This document shows positions 1-7,585 of a stretch of 35,559 bases of DNA, one piece after another. The number at the start of each line of letters is the position of its first letter. Within the stretch, counting starts at the first letter, position 1. This stretch comes from Candidatus Nitrotoga sp. BS (GTDB lineage Bacteria > Pseudomonadota > Gammaproteobacteria > Burkholderiales > Gallionellaceae): contig NZ_CAKMLL010000071.1 of the NCBI RefSeq assembly GCF_927797785.1, positions 1 through 35,559 on the forward strand, read 5' to 3'. The notes under the pieces were generated by a model. The model saw only the letters and a program-made list of their open reading frames with translations, had not been told where the DNA came from and searched no databases. Both the position numbers and the translations under genes were made by a program.

Positions 1-665
1 AGCCCGAACCGAAGCCCGAGCCGAAGCCCGAGCCGAAGCCCGAGCCGAAGCCCGAACCAAAAACTAAGCCAAAGCCTGAGCCTGAGGTTATCGAAACGGA
101 AATACCGAAGAAGCCTTTAGTCACGAGGACTGAGGCTCCGCTAGCTACCCCCCCAGCTTCTCATTCAGCACCTCAAGGCGACTTGGCGAGCTACATTAGC
201 GCCGCCAAAGCACGCCGCTTGGCAGCCGAGAGGTCTGATGAACGTGATGACGCAGAAGCAATATCTAAACAGCGCCAGCTTTCAGCTGATGAGAAAAGAA
301 TGGCTAACATCAGGCGCAATCTGATGCCAGAAGGTACAAGCGGCATCTTTCAAATTATCAGCAAGGGTGTTCGGACAGCCCGATTTTCATTTCGGGGTTG
401 GACAACAGACTATAACAATTCTCGGCGCGAGATAATCGATGTCGATGCCGGGTTGAATGGTGACGTGGAGCGCACAATTATTCGCAGGATGATCGAGCTG
501 ATTCGTAAGCATTTCGAAGGAGACTTTAATTGGGAATCTCGACGCCTCAACCGCGTTGTCGTCCTGTCTGCACGCATGGAAGATAATACGGGACTTGAAG
601 AGTTTTTGATGCTTGAGTTCTTTAGCGCAGACTCTGGGTTTAGGAGAAGTCCTCCATCGCGATAA
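1..665 (+). CDS. Proline-rich TonB/TolA-like envelope protein, 3' part only
   Basis: The reading frame is open from base 3, so the start lies before the window. The visible part begins with a run of Pro-Glu-Pro-Lys repeats, followed by a Pro/Thr/Ala linker and then a charged, probably helical stretch. A compact C-terminal domain of about 110 residues follows, with the motifs GIFQI, FRGWTTD, DFNWES and EEFLMLEFF. A Pro-Lys/Pro-Glu rod followed by a globular C-terminal domain is the layout of TonB/TolA-type proteins that span the periplasm from an inner-membrane anchor. The anchor would be upstream and is not seen. I recall the C-terminal domain from conserved betaproteobacterial proteins of unknown function. 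The role is therefore inferred: envelope-spanning, with unknown partner. It ends at a TAA and is followed by a long gene-free stretch. Confidence 0.6.
   Translation, partial: PEPKPEPKPEPKPEPKPEPKTKPKPEPEVIETEIPKKPLVTRTEAPLATPPASHSAPQGDLASYISAAKARRLAAERSDERDDAEAISKQRQLSADEKRMANIRRNLMPEGTSGIFQIISKGVRTARFSFRGWTTDYNNSRREIIDVDAGLNGDVERTIIRRMIELIRKHFEGDFNWESRRLNRVVVLSARMEDNTGLEEFLMLEFFSADSGFRRSPPSR
3..62 (+). repeat. Tandem 12-bp repeat encoding Pro-Glu-Pro-Lys units
   Basis: About five near-identical copies of the 12-mer cccgagccgaag run in frame, each encoding PEPK. The copies differ mainly by gag/gaa, then decay into KTKPKPEPE. This looks like a slippage-prone coding repeat whose copy number sets the length of a periplasmic rod. 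The array may extend upstream of the window. Confidence 0.8.
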
Positions 666-1469
666 GGCATCTTCATGTGGTTAGTACGATTCCAAGATAG
701 TTCGCATTCAAATGCCAGAAACTACATAAGAAGATTGCACAATCCAGAAGACCACCAGAGACGCAAAAGACACGAGACACTTACACGGTCGTATCGACGA
801 GAATATATCGGTCGGCATAGCCGATGAAACGGCAACCTATAGGTTGCTTGTCCAACACGCAGGAATCGTTCATCGTCCCGTCACCGTTTCTAAAGGACAG
901 CAGGATATCAGTGGACATTTATCATATCCAAAACGTCAATACCATATGACAACCACCTCGGGTAGGGTGTCACACCACTGGCTTGTTTGCTCTGACTTAT
1001 TGGAAAAGCAAGGAAATATCAACAAATATTTGCGATATCGTTTTATAAAAAGCTCATGCATTCAACGCATTTTAATTTGCGTTGCAATAAATGCTTGCAA
1101 TCGTGTACTCTCACAATAAAGTGTGCTGTGCGTATTTAGTTTAAACGTTCGTTAGTTAAGTTGTTATTTTGTCACGCTGGGCAATTTATAATTTGCGATG
1201 TAAATATCTACATGCACTCTTGTATATTGTCATTCCTAACAAAACAAAATCCCGTGCCTGCATGGGAGTGCGTCGGATATAAACAGATATTTTTCTGTTC
1301 CAACGAATGCGACTTGAAAAATAATAAATTTTTCATATAGATATCTGTAAAGCAAGATTGCCGCGTGCCTACAGGTATACTTGAATACGTGCTGTTTATA
1401 ACCTGAGTTCAAGTATTGAACCCATGACAATTAACTATTACCATGCTCCAATATATTGGGTCTAATGCT
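666..1469. other. Long AT-rich gap before moaA
   Basis: I see no convincing gene here. One frame is open from about 730 to 1119 but has no recognisable domain or ribosome binding site, so I do not call it. A perfect 16-bp palindrome lies at 832-847 (gcaacctataggttgc), just after a small hairpin at 812-824. A TATAAT hexamer at 1187-1192 could be the -10 box of moaA, but no good -35 sits at the right distance. Base composition falls markedly from about 1000 onward. I found no clear molybdenum cofactor riboswitch. Confidence 0.4.
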
Positions 1470-2585
1470 ATGCCAAAAAAAATCATTCCTATTATTGATC
1501 ATCGTCACTCAAAGACAGCTCCGGTCATCCCCGCTATTATAGAAGAGCCCAATGGGCTTATCGGTGACGCGTTCGGACGCCCATTACAGGATTTGCGCAT
1601 TTCTCTCACGGATCGTTGCAATTTCCGATGCGTTTATTGCATGCCTATAGAGTCATTCGGTAAAGATCACGTATTTATGCCGCGGTCTTCAATGCTGACT
1701 TTTGAAGAAATCACTCGTATCACACAAATTTTCGTTAACCATGGCGTTCAGAAAATTCGTCTGACGGGTGGCGAACCCCTATTACGCAAGCACGTAGAAA
1801 ATTTAATTGAGATGCTTGCCAAGATAAAAACATACGATGGCAGTGACTTGGATCTGACGCTAACGACTAACGGTGCGCTACTCGGGAAAAAAGCTCAATC
1901 TCTGAAAGATGCCGGATTAAATCGTGTTACGGTCTCACTGGATTCGATGGATGACGCCACTTTCAAGCGCATGAACGGCGTTGATTTTCCCGTATCGGAT
2001 GTTCTGCGCGGCCTAGATGTTGCCCACTCGGTAGGCCTCGGTCCAATCAAGGTAAACATGGTTGTTAAAAGTGGCTTGAACGACCAGGAAATCTTACCTA
2101 TGGCACGCTATTTCAAAGACTCTCCATTTATACTCCGCTTCATAGAATACATGGATGTAGGGACTTCTAACCAGTGGGAGATGGGTCAGGTTATTCCATC
2201 TGCAGAAATAGTGCGACGAATTTCCGCTCATATGCCACTTGAAGAAATCGAACCAAACTACACTGGCGAGACTGCAGAACGATGGCGCTATCAGGATGGC
2301 GGAGGCGAAATCGGAATGATCTCAAGCATCACAAAGACCTTTTGTCACGAATGCGTTCGCGCCAGGTTGTCAACCGAAGGCAAGCTATACACATGCCTTT
2401 TTGCGGAGAGTGGCCACGATTTGCGGGCACTGATGCAGAGTGGGAAAACCGACCAAGAAATTTCTACTGCCCTTGCACACCTATGGCGGTTGCGTGCGGA
2501 TCGCTATTCAGAGTTACGGAGTGCCAATACAAAGAGCAAGGTACAAACAGGCAAAAAAATTGAAATGTCTTATATTGGTGGATAG
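1470..2585 (+). CDS. moaA: GTP 3',8-cyclase MoaA
   Basis: Radical-SAM enzyme that, with MoaC, turns GTP into cyclic pyranopterin monophosphate, the first step of molybdenum cofactor synthesis in the cytoplasm. Counting from this start, the N-terminal cluster motif [10 protein letters not shown] gives Cys50, Cys54 and Cys57. The SAM-binding LTGGEPLL follows, and the second cluster motif [19 protein letters not shown] lies near the C-terminus. The protein ends in Gly-Gly, the tail needed by this family. I chose ATG 1470 because [13 protein letters not shown] fits the family N-terminus as I recall it. An in-frame ATG at 1443 would add nine residues, and neither start has a clear Shine-Dalgarno. 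moeA follows 156 bp downstream on the same strand, consistent with one Moco locus. Confidence 0.93.
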   Translation: MPKKIIPIIDHRHSKTAPVIPAIIEEPNGLIGDAFGRPLQDLRISLTDRCNFRCVYCMPIESFGKDHVFMPRSSMLTFEEITRITQIFVNHGVQKIRLTGGEPLLRKHVENLIEMLAKIKTYDGSDLDLTLTTNGALLGKKAQSLKDAGLNRVTVSLDSMDDATFKRMNGVDFPVSDVLRGLDVAHSVGLGPIKVNMVVKSGLNDQEILPMARYFKDSPFILRFIEYMDVGTSNQWEMGQVIPSAEIVRRISAHMPLEEIEPNYTGETAERWRYQDGGGEIGMISSITKTFCHECVRARLSTEGKLYTCLFAESGHDLRALMQSGKTDQEISTALAHLWRLRADRYSELRSANTKSKVQTGKKIEMSYIGG

Positions 2586-2657
2586 TCTGCTAGCTAGCAA
2601 GCACGCACCCGTGTTGTCAGCGACATCAAAATCACTCATCCAGGCAGTTCTCCCATA

Positions 2658-2683
2658 CCAGGCTAATCTGAAAATTGGCCTGG
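2658..2683 (+). terminator. Stem-loop between moaA and moeA
   Basis: A 10-bp stem with one G-U pair (ccaggctaat / attggcctgg) closes a 6-base loop. It lies 72 bases after the moaA stop. No U-run follows, so it may be a weak terminator, a processing site or an mRNA-stability element between the two Moco genes. Confidence 0.4.
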
Positions 2684-2741
2684 CAATTATTTCGTCACCT
2701 TAACTGCTTTATCTGACTGCCAAACTTAGTAAAGGATCTTC

Positions 2742-3998
2742 ATGGAATCTACGTCTTCCTTCTTATCCGCCCTAGAAACGATGGGTGATTATGACCCTGA
2801 TTCAATGCCGGTTGAACAAGCACGCCAGCTTATCCAGCAATTTCTCGCGCCACTCGCGGAGCATGAACTGATCAATCTGCAGGACGCATTGCATCGCACG
2901 TTGGCAGCAGACATACTTTCCCCTATGAATGTGCCGCCGCACGACTACTCAGCAATGGATGGTTACGCTGTGCGCTATGACGACTTGGCAAACGCTCCTA
3001 GCCGACTCACCCTTATTGGCAGTGCCTTTGCTGGACGCGCCTTTATCGGTCGAGTTGCTGCAGGCGAATGCGTGCGGATTATGACCGGCGCCCTCATTCC
3101 TGAAGACTGTGATAGCGTGGTGATGCAAGAGCATGTTCAGGTCGCAGGATCCTCGATTGAAATAGGCGAGGGACACACCCGTGGCCAGAACATTCGCTTG
3201 GTCGGCGAAGATATTACGCAGGGCGCTACGGTGCTAACTAGCGGGCGGATCATTCGCCCCGCCGAGATGGGCCTTCTGGCTTCGCTTGGCTTCAGTGAAA
3301 TCAAAGTTTACCGCAAACTAAAAGTCGCGCTATTTTCAACCGGTGACGAATTGCAGCAACCAGGAAAACCATTGGCTCCTGGTCAAATTTATAACAGTAA
3401 TCGCTATAGCCTGCTAGGCATGTTGGGTGAACTAGGTGTGGAAATTATAGACATGGGCACCATTCGCGATGACAAAGCCAGTCTCAAACTGGCGTTGCTT
3501 GACGCGGCCGAGCGGGCTGATGTCATCATAACCAGTGGTGGCGTTTCCGTTGGTGAGGCTGACTATATCAAGCAACTGTTAGCGGAAATTGGCGAGGTTG
3601 TGTTCTGGAAAATAGCCATGAAGCCAGGTAAGCCACTTGCTTATGGCAAGATTGGAACGTGCCATTTTTTCGGATTGCCAGGCAATCCAGTTGCAGTAAT
3701 GGTAACTTTCCAGCAGTTCGTGCGCGACGCTTTACGCGCGCTTATGGGGCAGCAACCCAAACTAACCATTGAACTCCAGGCTACCTGCCTAAGCCCTATC
3801 CGAAAAGTACCCGGACGAACCGAATTTCAGCGTGGCATTCTCAGTCGAGATGAAAGTGGCGGATGGATAGTACACACATCAGGTGCTCAATGCTCTGGCA
3901 TTCTCAGCTCCATGAGCAAGGCCAATTGTTACATTGTGTTACCTGTATCGCAGGGACGCCTTGAAGCAGGCAGCACTGTCCAAGTACAACCATTTTAA
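2742..3998 (+). CDS. moeA: Molybdopterin molybdotransferase MoeA
   Basis: Inserts molybdate into adenylylated molybdopterin, the last general step of Mo cofactor synthesis. The 418-residue length is normal for the family. Visible motifs are PPHDYSAMDGYA around residues 65-76, the TGDEL motif near 203, the SGGVSVGEADY loop near 265, then PGKP and GLPGNPVAV near 310. These form the MPT-binding and Mo-handling cleft. A good Shine-Dalgarno (aaagga) stands about seven bases before the ATG. The first 20 residues (Ser/Asp-rich) precede the usual family start but are supported by that ribosome binding site. Pairing with moaA means this organism builds a Mo (or W) enzyme cofactor. No target molybdoenzyme lies in the window. 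Confidence 0.95.
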   Translation: MESTSSFLSALETMGDYDPDSMPVEQARQLIQQFLAPLAEHELINLQDALHRTLAADILSPMNVPPHDYSAMDGYAVRYDDLANAPSRLTLIGSAFAGRAFIGRVAAGECVRIMTGALIPEDCDSVVMQEHVQVAGSSIEIGEGHTRGQNIRLVGEDITQGATVLTSGRIIRPAEMGLLASLGFSEIKVYRKLKVALFSTGDELQQPGKPLAPGQIYNSNRYSLLGMLGELGVEIIDMGTIRDDKASLKLALLDAAERADVIITSGGVSVGEADYIKQLLAEIGEVVFWKIAMKPGKPLAYGKIGTCHFFGLPGNPVAVMVTFQQFVRDALRALMGQQPKLTIELQATCLSPIRKVPGRTEFQRGILSRDESGGWIVHTSGAQCSGILSSMSKANCYIVLPVSQGRLEAGSTVQVQPF

Positions 3999-4116
3999 CC
4001 AAACCGAAGTATGGCCTTGCATATACACAAAGCCTCTCGCAAAACTGCGTGAATGCAAATTATCTGGTATAGATACCATTTTCATAACCAAGCTATTTAA
4101 CATGCGTGAAATACTA

Positions 4117-4135
4117 TCCCGATAAATTCTCGGGA
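4117..4135 (+). terminator. Possible weak terminator after moeA
   Basis: A 6-bp stem (tcccga / tcggga) with a 7-base loop stands about 120 bases past the moeA stop and is followed by an AT-rich stretch without a real U-run. It is placed to end moeA transcription, but the stem is short. Confidence 0.25.
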
Positions 4136-4199
4136 ATAATGTAAAGCCAGTAAATACCGCTAGAAATACTTGAAACTCTTTAGCCTAAAGAAGATAAAT

Positions 4200-4877
4200 A
4201 TGCAAAATGAAACTGATGAAATTGATGAATCCTTGATAACAGCAACAATGGATGACGATTTAGAGGGAATGAAGAATGCAATTCAACTTGGTGTAGATGT
4301 AAACATCCAAAATTTTTTTGGGAAAACAGCGTTGCACTATATCGAAAGTATAGAGGCGGCACAGCTATTAATCGACAACGGAGCTGATCCAAACATTGCG
4401 GATTACAATAATCGTCCACCAATATTCGACGTTAACGATCCTGAACTTGCAATATTTTTAATTAATCACGGGGCCGATGCTAAATTTCAAGATAAAGATG
4501 GCTTAACCGCCTTGTATATATGGGTGGACTTCCCTGAAGTGGCTAAATGTTTACTGACTGCTGGTACCAACCCGAATGTCCAACTGGAAACGGGGAGCAT
4601 GATTATTAAAAAAGGAAATACCGCATTACATAAAGTTGAAAATCTGGAATCCGCCCAGCTTTTAATTGAATATGGCGCGAATATCACGATTCAAAATATT
4701 GAAAGGGCAACCCCCGACCAAACGACAAAGGGCGAAACACAGCGCTATCTTAAATCCGTGCGTGAACAAAATAGCTTATTACCAGCCGATGCTCAGAACA
4801 AATTTAGCGCATCCATATCAGACAATACCGACAACCGGCTAATCGGGGATACAACCGTTTATCACAGAAAACCTTAG
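4200..4877 (+). CDS. Ankyrin-repeat protein
   Basis: A 225-residue soluble protein with at least four ankyrin repeats. Repeated signatures are GADPNIAD, HGADAKFQDKDGLTALY and YGANITIQN, each preceded by an AxxLL-type helix (AAQLLIDNG, LAIFLINHG, VAKCLLTAG, SAQLLIEYG). Ankyrin repeats bind other proteins; there is no catalytic motif and no signal peptide. I chose ATG 4200 because aaagaag stands just upstream; a TTG at 4170 in the same frame is less likely. The last 50 residues are polar and probably unstructured. AT content is higher than in moeA, and the gene sits next to mobile-element debris, so it may be accessory. The partner is unknown. Confidence 0.75.
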   Translation: MQNETDEIDESLITATMDDDLEGMKNAIQLGVDVNIQNFFGKTALHYIESIEAAQLLIDNGADPNIADYNNRPPIFDVNDPELAIFLINHGADAKFQDKDGLTALYIWVDFPEVAKCLLTAGTNPNVQLETGSMIIKKGNTALHKVENLESAQLLIEYGANITIQNIERATPDQTTKGETQRYLKSVREQNSLLPADAQNKFSASISDNTDNRLIGDTTVYHRKP

Positions 4878-4908
4878 CAATTAGGGTATCTCTAAAAATC
4901 CAAGGTTG

Positions 4909-4991
4909 TCGCCGCCTGTAGGACTTAAAGAATCGTAGCGAAAATTGAGCTGAGCGAGGGGCAATTTTGTGAGCTTTCTCCTTGCGGCGAA
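4909..4991. repeat. REP-like structured intergenic repeat, copy A
   Basis: An imperfect long hairpin. The outer arms are tcgccgcctgtagga and its near-complement ending at 4991; the inner arms are aaaatt and aatttt. Its core at 4911-4946 matches the reverse complement of the repeat at 30732-30783 at about 31 of 36 positions. It lies between the ankyrin gene and the exoD-like gene. It could act as a bidirectional terminator or a REP-type element. Confidence 0.5.
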
Positions 4992-5023
4992 GTACCTGCT
5001 TACCTCACTTGACGATTTTGCAG

Positions 5024-5079
5024 CTTGGATTCACATTCGAAGTGCAACATTCAGTGCTGGCTTCGAATGTGAATCCAAG
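5024..5079 (-). mobile_element. 56-bp double-ended IS30-family remnant
   Basis: Two perfect 19-bp inverted arms (5024-5042 and 5061-5079) flank 18 bases. Read on the minus strand it encodes KPALNVALRM and a stop, the tail of an IS30-type transposase. The same ~44 bases recur at the end of the IS30 fragment at 29038-29194. The most economical reading is an element that lost everything except one terminal repeat fused to its last 37 bp. As RNA it would form a very stable hairpin 29 bases before the exoD-like gene. Confidence 0.6.
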
Positions 5080-5107
5080 GCACCATCCAACTGAAGATTT
5101 TAAGAAA

Positions 5108-5728
5108 ATGCAAATTCGTACTTTATCAAAACTTCTTGTGGACTTAAAAGATAGCTTCACCGAACAGGACAATATTTCAATCGATCATATTCTGAAAGCG
5201 CTCCAAGAACGCAGTTTTGGATTTATGTTGTTCATTTTCGCTTTGCCTGCGGCTCTTCCGCTGCCCGGTCTTGGCATCAATTTAATTATTGCTGCGCCAC
5301 TACTTTTTTTAACCGCGCAGCAGGCCCTGGGTCGTGATTCCATCTGGTTCCCGAAGATGATGAGAGACAAATCAATATCCCGCGAGCGCTTTGATAATAT
5401 TCTGAATGCAGCGCTTCCTTTTATCAGAAAAATTGAACTGCTGGTGAAGCCTCGGCTCGACTTTGTCACGCAAAGGGGTACTTGCCTGATTGGCTTGTGC
5501 GGCTTGATTATGGCGCTGTCGGTCTGTATTCCTTTGCCGCTCACCAATACCGTGCCCAGCGCAGGAATAGCCTTGATGGCCATTGGTGTGATCATGCGTG
5601 ATGGGCTGGCTATAATTGCCGGTGCACTCCTTGGTTTATTGTGGGTTGCCATGCTGGGCTATGTTCTGGTATTTCTCGGTACCGAAGGCCTTGATGCCAT
5701 AAAAGAAACCATCAAATCTTTTCTTTGA
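5108..5728 (+). CDS. ExoD-family membrane protein
   Basis: A 206-residue inner-membrane protein of the exopolysaccharide-synthesis ExoD family. The N-terminal cytoplasmic segment has the family signature ISIDHILKALQERSFGFMLFIFALP, followed by PLPGLG. Four to five hydrophobic helices follow (about 40-60, 64-78, 125-150, 155-175 and 178-198). The motif MALSVCIPLPLTNTVPS is typical. ExoD was linked to exopolysaccharide production and alkali tolerance in rhizobia; its biochemical role is unknown. I chose ATG 5108 because residues before it would be encoded by the IS30 remnant and do not resemble the family. The Shine-Dalgarno is weak. The remnant and the REP-like element fill the space upstream, so local promoter activity may come from that DNA. 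Confidence 0.8.
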   Translation: MQIRTLSKLLVDLKDSFTEQDNISIDHILKALQERSFGFMLFIFALPAALPLPGLGINLIIAAPLLFLTAQQALGRDSIWFPKMMRDKSISRERFDNILNAALPFIRKIELLVKPRLDFVTQRGTCLIGLCGLIMALSVCIPLPLTNTVPSAGIALMAIGVIMRDGLAIIAGALLGLLWVAMLGYVLVFLGTEGLDAIKETIKSFL

Positions 5729-5756
5729 TTGATCGCAGCGAAGAAAGGTCAGTTAC

Positions 5757-6477
5757 GAATGGCACTTACTTAAGCTTTTTCGGATGCCCATATTTCATCA
5801 CTTGCTTCCTTGCCAAATCCCTTGTTTTTGTCAGTAGCTGATATGGCTTATGGCGTCGCTTGATTGCCCTTGGCTCGATTTGTCCGGGGCGGTTGCCGAC
5901 AGACTGCTCGGCCACCAGCGCCAGTGATTTTTTGAGGTTATCCTCGTCATCCTCTCGCGCTGACATCCCACTCCAAGCCAACTAAAGCTGGAGGGTGTGT
6001 TTATGTGCCATAGAATGCGTCCCCCAAAATCACGTCGCCAAACCCAAATATATCCAGGAGCGTCCGCAGCAGCGCCTGCTGCCCGTCGCCTTTGCCTTTG
6101 AACCCGCCCATGGCCGCGTCGAGCACGACGCCGCTGGACAGGCAGGTAACCCCTGCAATGTGGCAAATGGGAAAACCCAGGCCGGGTTTTTGTCCGCGCT
6201 TTTGCGGGTAGGCGGTTTGGTTGGCCTGCGTGTCCGGCAGTGTCACGGTCGTACCGTCCACCAGCCGCACCAGCCGCCCGCGCCAGAGCCAGGTATCGGA
6301 GCCTTCCGCACAGATCAAGCGGCCCGTATGACGAACCATTCCCATGACCGTTTCCAGCGGCAGCCGCTTGCGGGCTGGCTCCGGGTGGTTGCGATGGTTT
6401 GGCGACTAAATCGTACCACCATGCCAGCCTGTTTCTTTCGTTACTTCATGCGATTAAGCCTTAAGTAAGTGCCATTC
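5757..6477 (-). mobile_element. Gutted IS4-family element with intact ends
   Basis: Perfect 18-bp terminal inverted repeats (5757-5774 and 6460-6477) bound 721 bp. The similarity extends outward by ten more bases with four mismatches (to 5747 and 6487). Inside are two pieces of an IS4-family DDE transposase on the minus strand. No clear target duplication is seen next to either definition of the ends. With both ends intact and no functional transposase it is a non-autonomous derivative that could only move in trans. Confidence 0.8.
5766..6405 (-). pseudogene. IS4-family transposase, broken
   Basis: The upper piece (about 6405 down to 6001) encodes RLPLETVMGMVRHTG, then LVDGTTVTLPDT with the first catalytic Asp, KPGLGFPI, and GDAFYGT with the second Asp. 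It then hits a frame change. The lower piece (5981-5766) encodes the family C-terminus, SVGNRPGQIEPRAIKRR to YGHPKKLK and a stop just inside the terminal repeat. About 200 central residues, including the region of the catalytic Glu, and most of the N-terminal domain are missing compared with intact family members as I recall them. It cannot be active. Confidence 0.85.
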
Positions 6478-6532
6478 AGGCCTGACCCCGCGATTGCACG
6501 CGAAAATTCCAGTCGGAGTGGTCTAGCCATCT

Positions 6533-7307
6533 GTGAAGTGTAATAGAGTTTGTTGGAATATTAGAACTGACCGTTCGCAGTAATAGTAATAGATCCAACG
6601 GGTTAAAGTCCCGTCCGAGGAGTTGTCCGTACGCCTTGGTAGCATGAGGAAGCGGCGTCGTGGTAACTCGGGGTCGTAAGTTTCCAAACAGCAAGATAGC
6701 AGGCCGTAACGCAAGTGAACCTAGACGTAGCCTCGTAAACGAATTGGAGAGGCCGACCCTGTGGTCAGAAGGGGAAGGCCGTTGGATGGATGCTGAAATA
6801 ACGGAAGTGGCATCCATCGACTTCCGGGGTAGCAGGGTCGGCATGTTAACGAGGATTTATTGCCCAGTGCTGGAGACCCGTTACGATGGTGGGGAGGCCA
6901 TCGACTGCTGCGTATAAGGAAACGAAAGCGCGGTGGGTCGTAGCGGGAGTCGGAGGGGTTCATAGTACCGTTTGAGTTTGAGGGACAACATAACCCCAGA
7001 CGAGGGAAGGAACCCTGCTTTGTTCATGCAACCGAAGAGTGGAGGATCAGGGGATTGCCATGTTGCTAACCACCCCGGGATGTGATCAGGACACTACAGA
7101 GGAAGCTCTATACCAAGGCCAAGCAATTGACGCCTGCTGTTCGCGCTCGATGATTGAGCAAAGGTGTGACACCCTCAGTCGCACTAGTAACGTAGGTCGT
7201 GCAAGTGTGCATGCCTTGGCGTGAAGAACATCGGAAAGCCGTATGCGTTAATAGCGCACGTACGGTTTGATGAGGGAGGGCAGGCGAGAACCTGTTCTCT
7301 ACTCTAC
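6533..7307 (+). ncRNA. Group II intron, nearly ORF-less
   Basis: Ribozyme features are clear at the 3' end: a canonical 34-nt domain V at 7235-7268 with the AGC catalytic triad (7237-7239), followed by a domain VI-like stem and the typical ending ctctactctac at about 7307. Upstream conserved-looking blocks fit domains I-III (aacgggttaaagtcccgtccg near 6598-6618; cgtaacgcaagtgaacctag near 6706-6725). The 5' boundary is provisional: I see no clean GUGYG start, and gtgaagtg at 6533 is only a guess. Domain IV has lost its maturase apart from a short relic. It lies right against the IS4 element. Confidence 0.7.
7070..7153 (+). pseudogene. Relic of the intron-encoded reverse transcriptase/maturase
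   Basis: One frame reads PPRDVIRTLQRKLYTKAKQL and then runs to a stop after PAVRAR. VIRTLQRKLYTKAKQ is the beginning of group II intron reverse transcriptases. A stop stands just before it at 7067-7069 and the rest of the enzyme (RT, X and any endonuclease domain, 400 or more residues) is absent. Only about 80 bases separate this from domain V. Confidence 0.6.
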
Positions 7308-7585
7308 CCCTTCGTTCTTTTATATAGCCTTTGCTATTCAATGATTGAGCCGATGTCCGCTGAGCAAGCCTTTAGTTATTACAAAAGCAGATGAATGGAT
7401 TCTGGAGCAGAGCTTGACTGAACTTGTCGAACAGTGTCCAAAACTTACCAGATAGGAGTGGGAACTGCGTCCGTTAGCCTGGTATCCCTGTGTTCTTGGG
7501 CTTCATTTCATCAGCACAACCTACCGCGCTGATCCCTTTGGCTCCGCAGTTACCCAACCCCAGCTACCACACGGTATCTACTGCG
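7308..7585. other. Gene-free stretch downstream of the intron
   Basis: About 280 bp with no gene I can support. One plus-strand frame reads LSKPLVITKADEWILEQ through VEQCPKLTR before a stop, and continues open after it to the end of the stretch. It could be the remains of a gene that once carried the intron, but I do not recognise it. Confidence 0.3.

Noticed and set aside
730-1119. Open frame upstream of moaA, possible small gene
   Set aside because: No ribosome binding site, no recognisable family, and the second half runs through strongly AT-rich DNA; kept only as a remark on the gap.
1143-1442. Molybdenum cofactor riboswitch before moaA
   Set aside because: The leader is AT-rich and I could not find the expected GC-rich multi-stem pattern.
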